Assembly: GCA_037501455.1 (NCBI GenBank)
Contig: CM074858.1
Location: 91,238,501-91,302,500 of the forward strand
DNA: 64,000 nucleotides
DNA from: Lantana camara
Taxonomy: Eukaryota > Streptophyta > Magnoliopsida > Lamiales > Verbenaceae
Reading direction: 5' to 3'
In this document: positions 45,716 to 57,612 of the stretch, in pieces
How the letters are laid out: the number at the start of each line of letters is the position of its first letter
Position numbering within the stretch: the stretch's first letter is position 1
Made by a program: the position numbers and the translations under genes
Notes under the pieces: generated by a model
Told to the model about the DNA's origin: nothing
The model's input: the letters and a program-made list of their open reading frames with translations, nothing else
Database searches by the model: none

Positions 45716-48119
45716 GAACAAATGACACTTTTAATAAGACTAAGTCTACCCCCATGAGCCAAAGATTTCTTCTCCCATCCCGAAAAATGATTTCTGAATT
45801 TTTCTAAAATTCCATCAAAGATGCTCACAATTTTATTACCAACATACGAAGGCGTACCAAGATAAGTCAAAGGTAAAGAATTCACACTTAAATCGGGTTA
45901 ACATTTGAAAGTTAATTTAGCCTCCAGGGGACAATTTTTACTAACAATAAACAGACTTATTACAATTAATAAGTTATCCCGAAACCGCCTCATATTTTCT
46001 CAACATATCCATAACTAAATTTAAATTATCTCCCAAAGAATTGACGAAAAGTATCAGATCATCAGCATACCCCAAGTGAGAAATGGTGAAGAAAGTCGAG
46101 GAATCATACCTGAGTGTGGGCACCTTATTATAAAGCTCCTCAAGGGACATTGAAAGCCAGTCTGCCGAGAGTATGAACAATGCAAGTGAAAGGGGATCAC
46201 CCTGTCTCAGACCCCGAGAAGCTGCAAAATAACCCACAGAACAGCCATTGATTAGCACAGAGAAGTGACATCCCAAATACAATTCCATTGATTAGCACAG
46301 AGAAGTGACATCCCATAATACAATTTCTAATCAAATCAATCCAGTTTCTTCCAAAACCAAATTTTCGTAACACATTACATAGAAAATCCCAATGAACCCG
46401 ATCATATGCCTTGGCCATGTCTAATTTCATAATGATTTTGTTGCCATTAGTTGTAGAGTTTAAGGAATGAACCATTTCTTAAGCCAGCAATATATTATCT
46501 TGCATGGCTCGACCAACGACAAACCCACTTTGACACTTACTAACAAGACTAGGAAGAACCCTATTCAGTCTGATATTCACCATTTTATAGATTACCTTGT
46601 TAGTGGCATTACAAAGACTAATAGGCCTGAACTCAGACCAAGCCTGAGGATTAGAGGTTTTGGGAATAATAACCAATTACCAACGTTGTGGCTTTTAACC
46701 CAGGTGGCATGTCGACACCCTGGAAAAGATCCACAACAGCTTGCCAAACATCAAGACCAATGATGTCCCATCAAACTTGAAAGAACTTTGCTGAGAAACC
46801 ATCAGGCCCAGCAACACCATCGGGATTCAAGATAAAAACATACTCTTTCACCTCCTCTAATGTAGGAGTAACACACAACTCATCAGAGACGCTGTTGTCC
46901 AGAACTGTAGGAATACATTCAAGCATGTCGGGTTGAAGATCACTATCATTAGAGCTAAAGAGATTCTAAAAAAAATGGAGTGCGTTTTATCGCCTCCGGC
47001 TATTCAGTAACACTGTTCCCCTCCATAATAGAGTAGATAGCAGATTTGCTCTTTTTTTTCTTGAGCGTTATGGAAAAACTCCGAATTTCTCTCTCCCTCA
47101 ATAGCCCATTTGCACGCCACCTTTTGTTTCCAAAAAACGTCCTTCATTGCTAACGCTTTAGCAAGTTCAGCACTGCTTTCCCGCCATTTGGTAAGTGCCT
47201 CATCAGTTGGACTTCTTTCGTATGCATCCTGCAAAACTTTCATTTCAGATTCCATTGTAGACACCAAATCAAACACATTACCAAAAACATGTTGATTCCA
47301 AGTGTTAAGACAGTGTTTGAGTCTTTGCATTTTTAACAAAAGATTAACCATCCCATGCGAGCCAGTGGGATAACCCCATTTAGTTTGCACAAAAGAAATA
47401 AAATCATGATGCAAGCACCACATATGAAGAAATCGAAATGAGGAAGGCCCTTTAAAAGAAGAATTACAGAGTTTAATGAGAAGAGGAGCATGATCAGATT
47501 TATACATAGGGCAATGAATCACAAGAGTAACGTTAAAAATATCCTGCCAACTATTAGACATAAACGCCCTATCAATCCTAGCCCATTTCCCACCACGACC
47601 AGACCACGTATATTTACTACCCTCAAAGCCACAATCAACCAACTCCAATCTAAAATACAATCAGAGAAATCCTCCATTTCAGCCAATTTGGGATGAGCGC
47701 AGTCACGTCTATGTTCACAATTAATAGCACAATTAAAATCCCCTAACACCATCCAAGGATCAAAAGTGCAAATACTCCTGAGATCATCCTACAAAAATTG
47801 CCTGTCGCTACGCTCACCCTTAGCATAAACGAAAGACATATAAACCTCCCGAGGCAAAAGCGTAGAAGTAATGCACACATGGATAAATTGTTCAGAGCCT
47901 ACAAAATATCCAGATTAAACTCATCACTCCAAAAATTCCAAATTTGATTATTCACAGTAGGCACAACGTTACTCAAACCTAACCTTCTAGTCATAAAAAC
48001 TTCATCAAGAGCAATCATAAGTTCAAAACAGCTAAAATTTTAAGATTGTACCTGAGAATGAGCTCATGAACGTACCTCTGCATCTTAATGTTGCCAATAC
48101 CCCTCACATTTCACATCAT
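45716..48119 (-). pseudogene. LINE F ORF2, N-terminal part: endonuclease and reverse transcriptase
   Basis: ORF2 appears to start at two ATG codons (48119-48114) followed by a stop where Trp is expected, then NVRGIGNIKMQRYVHEL, the AP-endonuclease N-terminus. Further blocks are GDFN, YTWSGRGGKWARIDRAF and YKSDHAPL (endonuclease). RT follows with IIPKTSNPQAWSEFRPISLC, KLDMAKAYDRVHWDFL (catalytic aspartate), SRGLRQGDPLSLALF and YADDLILF. Several frameshifts are present and a 40-bp tandem duplication at 46245-46323 disrupts RT. Element E begins after SLIKSVICS. Confidence 0.9.
46245..46323. repeat. 40-bp tandem duplication inside LINE F RT
   Basis: CCATTGATTAGCACAGAGAA begins at 46245 and again at 46285, with almost the same following bases. 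The duplication duplicates CHFSVLING-coding sequence on the minus strand and shifts the frame. Confidence 0.9.
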
Positions 48120-48169
48120 CGCATTAAGATTCAACATGATTAAAAACCAAAGCTTGAGAAAAACTTACT

Positions 48170-49748
48170 GTCTTCTGTTGCTAGGTTGTAAACTTTTGCT
48201 TCTCGTTTTCCTAGGGATCCAATAAATGGAATCTTCGTACCTTTCCCCTACCTTAACGGCTTGGTTGAGACACCATCTAGAGAGAAACGACAGCCATTGT
48301 TCACAGCATCCTGCACGTCGGTATCAATAACAGCATTCAGAAGTGGCCCTATTGGGATGTGAGGGTTTGGAGGAATGAAAGTATCCTCAGTACATGTGAT
48401 ACACTTCGTACTAGTATCCCGAGTGCAAATATTCTCTGAATTCGAAACCACGGCATCCTCAATAAATGGACAATCCTCCGGATTCAAATTAAAAAAGGAA
48501 GACTGAACCTTCTCGTTCTAAACAGATCGCAACACATCAACCCGCTCCTTTCCTAACAATAAGAACAGTTTACTCTCAGAATCCGAAGCATCCTCAACCA
48601 AAGGGAAATCACCTTGAGCCATATCTGCCTAGACATTATTCTGCTCTTGTGCTATAACTTGAGCTTGCTCAACAACTGACTCTAGCGGATGAAATTCTGC
48701 CTCCACCACTTCTTGGTAACTATAACTAAACTCTCTCACATCCTGAACTTCTTTCATGATGTCTCTCACATCTGCAATCATATCTATGTTTTTTTTTAAA
48801 GCCCTTCCTCTTTTTTGCCCCCCCTTACCTTTTTTCTTCATTTTCCTACCAGCCCTCCGAATGTTTTCAAATTTTGTTCCCAAAATCGTAGCAAAATCAA
48901 CATCTTTCTGCTCCACATCAGTTTGGCTGAACCCCGTAGCTCGTTGACCAGCCTAGAACGCCACTATCATGAGTTTGCCCTGACCCAGATCATCCTCAAA
49001 AAACGTTCTAGTATTCCCTTTGCTTATGTCTTGCTGCACCAGTTGTTGAAAAGAAGGAAGCCCAATACCACCCTCTGTCGTAGCTATCTCTACCCCTTGT
49101 CCTTTCTCCATATCCTCATTAGCCAAGACTGCAAATCTGTTCAAATTAACCCCTTCTGCCTGTTCACTCACTCCCGGCACTTCAAATTTATTAGCGACAC
49201 CCTCTGTTTCCCTGACAATCCTACCCAAACCTGTGGAATCATTTGCTAAAATATTACCGAAAGAGACCCCAAGCAATTGCCTCGTCACCTCTGTGGATTT
49301 GGACACACTGCTCACTACATGAGGTGAATCCACAACAGAAGGTTGGATATGAACATTACCAACATGAGAAGGTTCCTTAGTAGACTCAGGTGGCAGCCCC
49401 TTGCTCGGAACCTCAGAAGGCGCAGCCTATTTTCCCGTCATGAGTCCAGTACCATTATCCAAAATTTGATGCGAAGTACCCTCGACAGGAGCCTTCACCC
49501 CCAAATTAACTAATGGAGCAGAACCTTTTTTATCGGGTCTTCACTTGCCAAACGTGCTACAAATTATTCTTAATTTCCCCATTCCCCTGCTGTCCAGAAT
49601 CCTTATGAATAGGCCCCTGAGCCATAGCACCAGACTTTCCCAATTCCCCATTAACGTTGTATTCAAATTTCCCATGCTCCAGTTCAGTATGACCCAATCT
49701 ACAACATGTGAGACAATAGAGTGGTACCTGATAATAAACAATCTGCTG
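48170..49748 (-). pseudogene. LINE F ORF1, C-terminal part
   Basis: The 5' end is truncated within a knuckle-like motif CLTCCRLGHTELEH (about 49690-49730 on the minus strand). The rest is low-complexity, charged sequence with NLNRFAVLANEDMEKG, a phrase shape typical of DUF4283 LINE ORF1 proteins, and a basic patch MKKKGKGGQKRGRALKK near 48800-48840. Several frame breaks are present. The original role would be RNA binding in the LINE particle. Confidence 0.65.
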
Positions 49749-49842
49749 AATTTATACCTTCTAGTCTGACCCCACTTGACAATCATGTGTGACTATTATT
49801 GGTAGGAAGGATTTTATACGTTCATGATCTGACCCATATAAA
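49749..49842. repeat. Short local duplication at the 5' junction of LINE F
   Basis: TTTATACCTTCTAGTCTGACC (49751) and TTTTATACGTTCATGATCTGACC (49812) are two versions of the single unit 1 sequence at 4408-4430. The duplicated spacing is about 61 bp and lies exactly where unit 2 resumes after the LINE. Confidence 0.55.
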
Positions 49843-50389
49843 TGAGATAGAGGAAATAAAAACATTAGCAACTTCTATTTTCTTGTTTTTTTCCTTTTTG
49901 TGTTGTTGACTGTTGTTCATGAGTTTGAGATAATTCAACAAGGTTTTTCTTTAAATTTACTCTTAAATCTATTTTTTCCACATAATTTATAAATATATAA
50001 AAAAGATACTAAATATTAGTTGATTGGATGGGATAAGAGATTAAGAACGTCAAAAGTACTTTCTTTGTGAATGAAAGAATTAGACTGAAAAGGTTGTCCC
50101 CGTATTCAATTTCTATAGTACAAATGATTTGCTAAAATCACCAAATCAGCAATTATTAATCTAATATTAGAATGACAAATGAATGATGGAAAATTCCCAT
50201 TTGAATTTGATTCAATCAAATTAATCATGTCATTAAAATATTTTCCTTTCCGTTATTTTTTTTTATTTGCAAACCACCATTAGTTAGTTTTAGTCTTTTT
50301 ACGTGCAAATTCTCCGTCTTTAAGAGAGTGCATGTTTGGGCACTGTATGTGTATCGCGAGTGTGCCAGTATAATTTTGAGGGAACCATA

Positions 50390-50475
50390 CAAAATGTGAG
50401 TTTGGTATGGTGGATGCGCGTGCATTGTGGATGAAGGTCTGACTCTATCCATTTGCGGGTTCGACCTGCGTTGTA
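50390..50475 (+). other. SINE-like box A/box B pair, unit 2 copy
   Basis: TGGTATGGTGG (50402-50412) and GGTTCGACCTG (50458-50468) repeat the pair found at 4992 and 5047. Box B is unchanged between units; box A has one C-to-T change. It may be a SINE remnant inherited with the duplication. Confidence 0.3.
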
Positions 50476-50740
50476 ATAACCTGAAATATCTAAGATCAAA
50501 TACCATAGTTTATGTATGTGTATTTTGATTAACAAATATAATATACTAAAATAAATATGTATTATCAACTTAGTTACGATATGAAACATTTTTAATAAGC
50601 ATTCAAAATTTGATTATTGTCTAGATGAGTTCAAATTACCATAATGCGATGTATAGTTATTTCTTTGATTAGAAAAAATAATGATTAATATCATATTTTA
50701 TCTCATGCAAACGCATAAATACACTATTTACAATTCGAAC

Positions 50741-52950
50741 TTTTTTTTTTTTTTAAAGGAACCGGTACAAGGACCGTAGGCAGGGACGGAGCCAGGATTT
50801 TGAATAAGGGGGGACGAGAATTAAAAATTAAAAAATAAATAATATAATTTAAAATATAAATATTATTTTATTATAAAATATATATTATTTTATTTGATGT
50901 ATATGAATAAAATAAGTATAACTTAAAATTTTAAACTTAAAATAATCACTTTTTATATTATATATAAAAACTAAAAAAATACTTAAAAAATAAAAGAAAA
51001 ATATTAATCTCAATTTAACATGACTTAAAATAAAATAACAAAGTATTATAAAATAACTAAAAAATCCTATATTTTAAGAACTAAAAGACTTATCATTAAT
51101 CCACTTCTCAAAAACTCAGGATATTATATCTCCAAAAAAAAAAAAAAAAACTCAGTATATTATAGCACCACAAGATTATCCAAAATTTAATACAATTATT
51201 TTCTAGTTATTGCCATGGAGATAAAGATACGATATTTCCTCAAAATGTTGAACTAATTTATAATTAACAAATAAATTATAATTTTTGTCTAAATAATATA
51301 TTCATTATGAAAAAACTAAAATTAAATATAAATTAATAATTACCCTTTTTTTTGGATTTATTTGATAAGTAATTTGAACTTGGACCACAATCTTTCTTCT
51401 TCTTCTTCCTCCGACCAGTGCAGATTTTGAATATTAAAAAAATATAGGCTTTTATATGAAGAAGAAGAAGAAAAGAAAATAGAATAAATAGAAGAAGAAG
51501 AAGATAGAATAGAAAAGATTGGATTGAGAAAAGAAGACGTCTTCTTTTGTAGAGAGAGAATAAAAAGGATTGAGTTAAGATTTTTTGGAATTCGGAAAGA
51601 AGATTAAAAGGTTTTTATTGGGAAAAGAAATAAAAAATAGATTTGGATTGGAAAAAAAAAGATATTACAGCAAATTAATAAAAAAAATTAAATTAATTTA
51701 AAAATATATCCTAATTATTATGAATGGTGAATTATAATTTTGTATAAGTAGGGGGGGCAAAATAAAAAATTAAGGGGGGCAAACTAATAAAAATATTAAA
51801 ATTTAGGTATAATAATAAAATTTTCAAAAAATTTGGGGAGGGGGCGATGGCCCCCCCATGCCCCCCCCCCCCTTGTCTCCGCCTCTGACCGTAGGGTGAT
51901 TAATGAGGACCCCCCCTCATATAATAAAAACCCCAAAACGGGAGATACAACATGACAATCCACATGTCAACAATGGAGAAATTACAGAAGTGGCCCTGAA
52001 AAATGGGAGGCGTGAACAACCTCGGCCAAAAATTGAAGCAAATATTGGTCTCATTCGAGGACTCAGACATCGTTGCGGCAATCCAGCTAGCAGCAAAGTC
52101 CCAGGCCACGACAACCGAGTCAACCACCAGGTACATTGAGAGATTCAGACTAACAAGTACCAGTGGCTTATTCTCGGTTTGGACTGACCTGGGAAACTTA
52201 CTACTTAAAACTCGATTCGGACTAACAATGTCTGACTTAATACAGTCACAAAGAATAATCGAGCTAAAAAAGGCGGGAGAAGAATTGATTTCGCTGCCAG
52301 CATGAATGACGCAACCTCTCCCTTTAGCAACCTGCACAATGATAAGGAAAAGACCACCTTTCTCAAACCAACCGGTCAAGACTTGTGCATCACCATTCAA
52401 AAGTAAATTCATAGAACCATTTAAATGTCTGAAATTATAGCAGCTATTGGAATGCTTACCAAGAGTATGGAAGAAGTGCGTCCCTTGCCATAAGCTTTTC
52501 ATATCCAAGAGATCAGAGATCTCGAATTTCTCAAGATGTTGTTTCATATTCATGAAAAGGGGAATCACAGGCATCTTTTCTTTATTTTGAAACTTGGCAA
52601 TCCCCATTTATCCACCTTCATGAAGCCCTTGGCCTCTCTAGGTAATGGAGAGATCGGGAAAGACCACGCCATCTGGTCCTTAGCTCCCTTTCTTGCCAGA
52701 AAATCCGCCAAACCATTACCCTCCCGGAAAATGTGAGTCATAGTGACATTCATATTCCTTGCCTGCATATGAAACTGTTTAATCATCACATTTAGCTCGA
52801 AAATACCCGATTTACCTCGACAGATGATCGCCAAGACCACCTTAGCATCAAGCTCAATCCATAATCGCGAGCAGCCCATCTCCACCGCCACGGTAACCCC
52901 ATGAACCAGAGCCCGAAGCTCCGCTACTGTGTTCGTCGCGACCCCGATAC
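50741..52950 (-). mobile_element. LINE G: 5'-truncated LINE, split by a hAT transposon
   Basis: On the minus strand it starts inside an RNase H domain (GVATNTVAELRALVHGVTVA, WIELDAKVVL, THIFREGNGLADFLARKGAK, about 52660-52950), continues with a 3' UTR and ends in a 14-nt poly(A), seen as Ts at 50741-50754. Its RNase H and 3' end differ from LINE F, so it is another family. Unit 1 has the uninterrupted site near 5330-5342. No target duplication is evident; about 12 bp of host seem lost. Confidence 0.85.
50781..51887. mobile_element. Non-autonomous hAT-like DNA transposon
   Basis: Terminal inverted repeats CAGGGACGGAGCCAGG (left) and CAGAGGCGGAGACAAG (right, other strand) match at 12 of 16 positions. 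The element is flanked by a perfect 8-bp duplication ACCGTAGG (50773-50780 and 51888-51895), the size made by hAT transposases. The 1.1 kb interior is AT-rich with GAA/TTC runs and subterminal G-runs, without a transposase frame. It sits in the 3' UTR of LINE G. Confidence 0.93.
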
Positions 52951-53129
52951 CGCTAAGTGGCAAATTATAAAGAACACTATAAGCTTGTCTATAATAAAGC
53001 TAGGACATGTGGCTTACATTTAAAGTTCTTGACATGGACTCATCATTTGATAAGGATTTCTAATATGTATATTGTGCATTATGTAAATAGTAGATAAAAA
53101 TGAATTATCATGTTTATCTACCGCAAAGA

Positions 53130-54959
53130 TAAATATTTTAATCAGTCGTACTTCTCTCACGTCTATCCATCACCACCGTTCAACATACATGCGGCTTTCT
53201 TGCCGCTACCAAGCGACGTCGGCATGGCCGATGGTTGTGCGCTGCCCAATGTTGCGGCGTACCTCGTCGCGCCTTGGCATCCGAACAGACTAATGTTGCT
53301 GCGCACCTCGTTGCGCCCCAAGGCGCTGCGCCTCACGCAGTAGAAAACCACGCCGCTGCCGTGGCTCATGTGCAACCACCCCACGCCGCCGTTGCATCAG
53401 CCCATCCAACATCCTACGCCGCAGTTTTGAGTGGGAAACAAGCCACAGATTCGTTCCTTCTTCCAGAAGAGAAAGTAAGAATCATGAATTTGATCTATCA
53501 ACGTCCCAACCTTTAGGATCCATAATAGAATATAATGAATTATCTTTGGCGCAATTGAGATTTTACTTTTCTAAGATTGATTTTAAAGGAAACGTGCGTG
53601 TTAGTTTACTAAACAAAACACACGTCATGATTCATTGTGATAATGGTGATGATTATGCGAGATTGTTCATGAAAGAAGTATGGTATTTCGTGATTTTCCA
53701 ATGAGAATCTTAAAGTGATCGTCTTATTTTAATGCAAATATGGTCTCGCCTGTCGTACCGGTTTAGATTTCATTCCCTAGGCTCCCATCGCAGTTAGTTC
53801 ATAAAGAGGGGTTATGGAATTTGGCCTTGCTTATAGAAAACTCGATTAGGGTTGACGAATTGACTGCTAAGGTTGAGAATACTTATGAACCTAGGGTTTA
53901 TTTTGAGTTAGATGTTTCTCAAACTCTAAAGAAAGCAATTTGGGTGAGATATGGGGCTTGTTCCTTCACACAAGAGATTAGATATGGAAAACCCCCCAAA
54001 TTTTGCAACCTCTGCAATCGTCTAGGCCGTGCTAGCAAAGATTGTAACGGTATGGATCACCAGGATGATCATCACGAGACATCGTGATCGCAATGCTGAT
54101 GGTGGTAATGAAGGCCGCGACAATCACGATGGCACGGACAAGGTTGATAACCGTGTTATCCAGAAAGATATGAGAAATAGCATTAACAAGAAACGTAAGC
54201 ATCGAGCTTAAGAAGGAGTTTGGGTTGAGTCTAAGAGAGAAGATTTAGGAGAAAACCAATAAGAATATCACTTTTTCTTACGAAATTAAAAAAAAAAAAA
54301 AAGAATATCACTTTTGGGAATGGCTCAATACCCAAGAAGGAAGATGATTATTTGAATAAATAGAACTTAGGAAACAAATTTAAAGTGCTAGAGGTTGAAA
54401 ACTCGATAGAAGCTACCAAGAAAATAGTAGAAAAATCAGGAGTTACTAATAAGGCAGAAACCATTGCTTGCCAAGAAACTGAAAAGCATAAAGATAAAGT
54501 TAAAGAAATCCCCTCCCTTCCCTTAGGTGACTTCATGCCTATGGAAAAAGATTTGGATCCCATGAGTGAGCAGTTGGACGATTTAGTGGGTGAGAAAGAG
54601 GGAAATTCGAGTACTCACGAGACAAAGGAGGTTATTTCTAATGAGAGCCTGCCTACTAACAATAGCATAACACGAGAACAGGCTATTGAGGAGTTGAAAG
54701 ATGCCAGGGAGAAGTGATTATGGGAAGGACAATAAATATCCAAGGTCTTGAGACTAAAACTCAAAAAGCAACGAGAGAATTGTCAAATTAGTTTGTTGAC
54801 TTGAGATCCTCAGAAAGTGCAATCCAACAAGGCAAAAACAGAAATGACACAGGCTAATAAGAAGGATGTTGATGATTGTATATTGAATGGATCTTACACT
54901 GTTCCATCCCAACCTGTTTCAGCCTCGAGCAAAGAAGTTAACAAAAAGCCAGATACAAG
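53130..54959 (+). pseudogene. LINE ORF1-like (DUF4283 / zinc knuckle) pseudogene, copy 2
   Basis: Better preserved than copy 1. It shows PTSYAAVLSGKQATDSFLL (about 53400-53460), DYARLFMKEVWYF, the DUF4283-like IENSIRVDELTAKVENTYEP and VYFELDVSQTLKKAIWVRYG (53821-53950), then the knuckle FCNLCNRLGRASKDC (about 54003-54047), where the usual histidine is arginine. A charged tail follows. Frameshifts and stops abound. It is cut at 54960 by a minus-strand copia LTR. Confidence 0.62.
54261..54315 (+). mobile_element. 25-bp poly(A)-tailed micro-insertion with 15-bp target duplication
   Basis: AAGAATATCACTTTT occurs at 54261-54275 and 54301-54315. Between lie TCTTACGAAATT and 13 As. Unit 1 has a single AAGAATATCACTTTT at 6958-6972 and no insert. 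The structure is that of an extremely 5'-truncated product of LINE-type target-primed reverse transcription. Confidence 0.85.
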
Positions 54960-56438
54960 TGTTGGAAAAACGGGAATCAGAAAGCAGCGGAAATTTAAAA
55001 TTTTCCAACAAAAGGATCGAAACTCACAATCATGAATCCAAATTCGTAGAGATTAGAAACTTACTTTTCAATAATCTTTCTTAAAGCGTTTCAAGCCACC
55101 CAAGAACGCTCTTCTCACGGCTTGATCCCCTCTCCTTGGTAAAGCTCGAATCTTTAAAAACTTCTAACTTGAAGCCCTCTAGAGATAGTCCACCAACTTG
55201 ACTATAATCTAACCAATAAGGATGCTAGTTCTCTAGTTAGTGTTTAGGCTTAACCTAGGGTTTATTTGATCTTGGAGAAAGGATAGTGTTCAACACATGA
55301 ACCAAAAAGAATTCATCAATCACTCTCTAAGGGGAGCTCGAGCTCCCTTCTATATATTATAGAGAGGGACGGCCGAAACTTAGTCCTATTGGACTAAGGA
55401 TTTGGTCCCTCTCTCTCTTATTACTTGATCATCAAGTAATTCCAAACCTTGACTTTGAATTCTAATTCAAATCAACTTTTAAGAGAGCTAAAATATCCAA
55501 ACGCCTTTTGGATAATATTATACTTTATTTATTAATAAATAAATAACTTATTTATCTAATTAATTAATTCATAATTAATTAAATAGATTAATTTCTCCAA
55601 AATAAGACTTTCTTTTTAATTCAAAAATTAAACCAAAGTCTATTAAATAATTAACACATTAATTATTTAATACATAAACAATAAACACGTGTGACACACG
55701 TGTCCCCAAGGACATGTGCCAATCACGTGAACCACACGTGTGTTTCACGCGTGTGGAACCCTCTTGGTACGATCAACTCGTTTGATCATTTTAAAGCCTT
55801 AACTCATGTAACCAAGTTGTTGTGTGTGACCCTCTAGGTTCTCAACTCAATTAGCAGTGACCCTAATTAATTAATTCACTAATTAATTAATCAGTCCACA
55901 CATTAAACGACCATAGTCTAACAACAGGAGTTTAACCCCTAGCCGAATTAGAATGTCTCGATTCGACAGAACCTTTAAGTTATTGATTCATGTGAGATAC
56001 AATCCTCCTACTTACTATCTCTCAACCAAGATCTAGGGTATGGGAATAATCAGAACCCTAATAATCTGGTCTTAAAGCTAAGTGCATTTCATATCCATTT
56101 GATCTCAATCCAAGAAACCCTTTTCTTGATGTCTTGATCTACTGCCTTGGCCAATGACTCCATATGCCATATGAATGACTTACACAATAAGAGATCACCT
56201 TGCAAATGTAAGTGTAGGTCCTTTCTTGATTCTCATTCACTTTCATGAATCACTTGTGCAGCCCTAGCATAAGCCTTGAATCAGTTGTCTAAGGCGACAC
56301 CCTTTAAAGCTTATACCTAAGACTACAGAGTTAACTCATAAAGTGACATGGAACCTCAAGTCTAAGGATCAATTAATCACATCAATGACTCGTGAGATAT
56401 TTCATAATCTGGAAGTTTCCATTTCCTGAAATAGAAAC
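54960..56438 (-). mobile_element. Truncated, minus-strand Ty1/copia LTR
   Basis: On the minus strand it ends with TTTTCCAACA at 54960 and matches 56927-58734 of the neighbouring complete LTR. It lacks the first 470 or so bases, and has an internal deletion of about 0.33 kb corresponding to about 58240-58573, bounded by short CAAGC repeats. It carries four CACGTG boxes (55686, 55697, 55724, 55735) and the palindrome GGGAGCTCGAGCTCCC (55332-55347). Confidence 0.88.
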
Positions 56439-56459
56439 TGTTAGGAATAGTGCCCTAAA
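56439..56459 (+). repeat. 21-bp LTR terminus remnant
   Basis: TGTTAGGAATAGTGCCCTA followed by AA, directly before the same terminus of the complete LTR at 56460. It is a duplicated LTR start between the two head-to-head LTRs. Confidence 0.85.
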
Positions 56460-57612
56460 TGTTAGGAATAGTGCCCTAGAAAGCCGATTCGACGTAATCT
56501 GCTTTGGGACTTTTCTTGTATCACAGACAATCTTTGAATAATATACGATTGATTATAGGCAAAAACTTCTTTATATGCCAATACGTGTTTTGTGTGTTTC
56601 CATTACGTGCGCATGTATGAAAACTCCCCTAATCCTGATGACTTTAGGACTCTACCATTTAGGTGAAATGGTTCATGAAACGAGCCCTATATCACATAAG
56701 TCATGATTAGTAAAATACTCCAAGCCGATGAGTCCTACAGACAGTGGGAGTGTCAACCTGACTCCTCTAAGGCTTGCTTGTGGGATCACGCCCTTAAGAA
56801 GGACCACCTTGTTTCATGGAGGTGCAAAGTATATAGTTGATACGTGCGTGATACATGAGGGTGCTTACTTTAATAAGTAAGTTCACTGAGGTGCCCCGTG
56901 TGAGAACATTCCTAAATGGGAAAGGAAGTTTCTATTTCAGGAAATGGAAACTTCCAGATTAGGAAATATCTCACGAGTCATTGATGTGATTAATTGATCC
57001 TTAGACTTGAGGTTCCTTGTCACTTTATGAGTTAACTCTGTAGTCTTAGGTATAAGCTTTAAAGGGTGTCGCCATAGACAACTGATTCAAGGCTTATGCT
57101 GGGGCTGCACAAGTGACTCATGAAAGTGAATGAGAATCAAGAAAGGACCTACACTTGCATTTGCAAGGTGATCTCTTATTGTGTAAGTCATTCATATGCC
57201 ATATGGAGTCCTTGGCCAAGGCAGTAGATCAAGACATCAAGAAAAGGGTTTCTTGGATTGAGATCAAATGGATATGAAATGCACTTAGCTTTAAGACCGG
57301 ATTATTAGGGTTCTGATTATTCCCTTGCCCTAGATCTTGGTTGAGAGATAGTAAGTAGGAGGATTGTATCTCACATGAATCAATGACTTAAAGGTTCTGT
57401 CGAATCCGAACATTCCAATTCAGCTAGGGGTTAAACACCTGTTGCTAGACTATGGTCGTTTAATCTGTGGACTGATTAATTAATTAGTGAATTAATTAAT
57501 TAGGGTCACTGCTAATTGAATTGAGAACCTAGAGGGTCACACACAACAACTTGGTTACATGAGTTGAGGCTTGAAAATGATTAAACGAGTTAATCGGGCC
57601 AAGAGGGTTCCA

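Larger units (their letters stand above)
32948..49748 (-). mobile_element. LINE F: L1-type non-LTR retrotransposon, 5'-truncated and split by element E
   Basis: The minus strand ends in a poly(A) tail, seen as 25 Ts at 32948-32972. Upstream come a 3' UTR, ORF2 (endonuclease, RT, zinc-knuckle zf-RVT, RNase H) and the C-terminal part of ORF1. Element E splits ORF2 at 36812-45715. Without E the element is about 7.9 kb. The 5' end falls inside ORF1's zinc-knuckle region near 49748, typical 5' truncation. No target duplication was found, and about 830 bp of host present in unit 1 is missing at this site. Confidence 0.9.
9377..54959 (+). repeat. Unit 2 of the duplication, expanded by nested insertions
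   Basis: Removing element A (11089-32613), LINE F (32948-49748) and LINE G with its hAT (50741-52950) leaves a sequence colinear with unit 1. The host pieces are 9377-11088, 32614-32947, 49749-50740 and 52951-54959. The unit ends at 54960, where a minus-strand copia LTR starts inside the ORF1-like pseudogene. Confidence 0.75.

Noticed and set aside
51900..52607. 235-codon minus-strand frame in LINE G
   Set aside because: It lies downstream of RNase H where the LINE 3' UTR is expected, shows no known domain, and is cut by the hAT insertion side. Chance openness of UTR is more likely than a gene.
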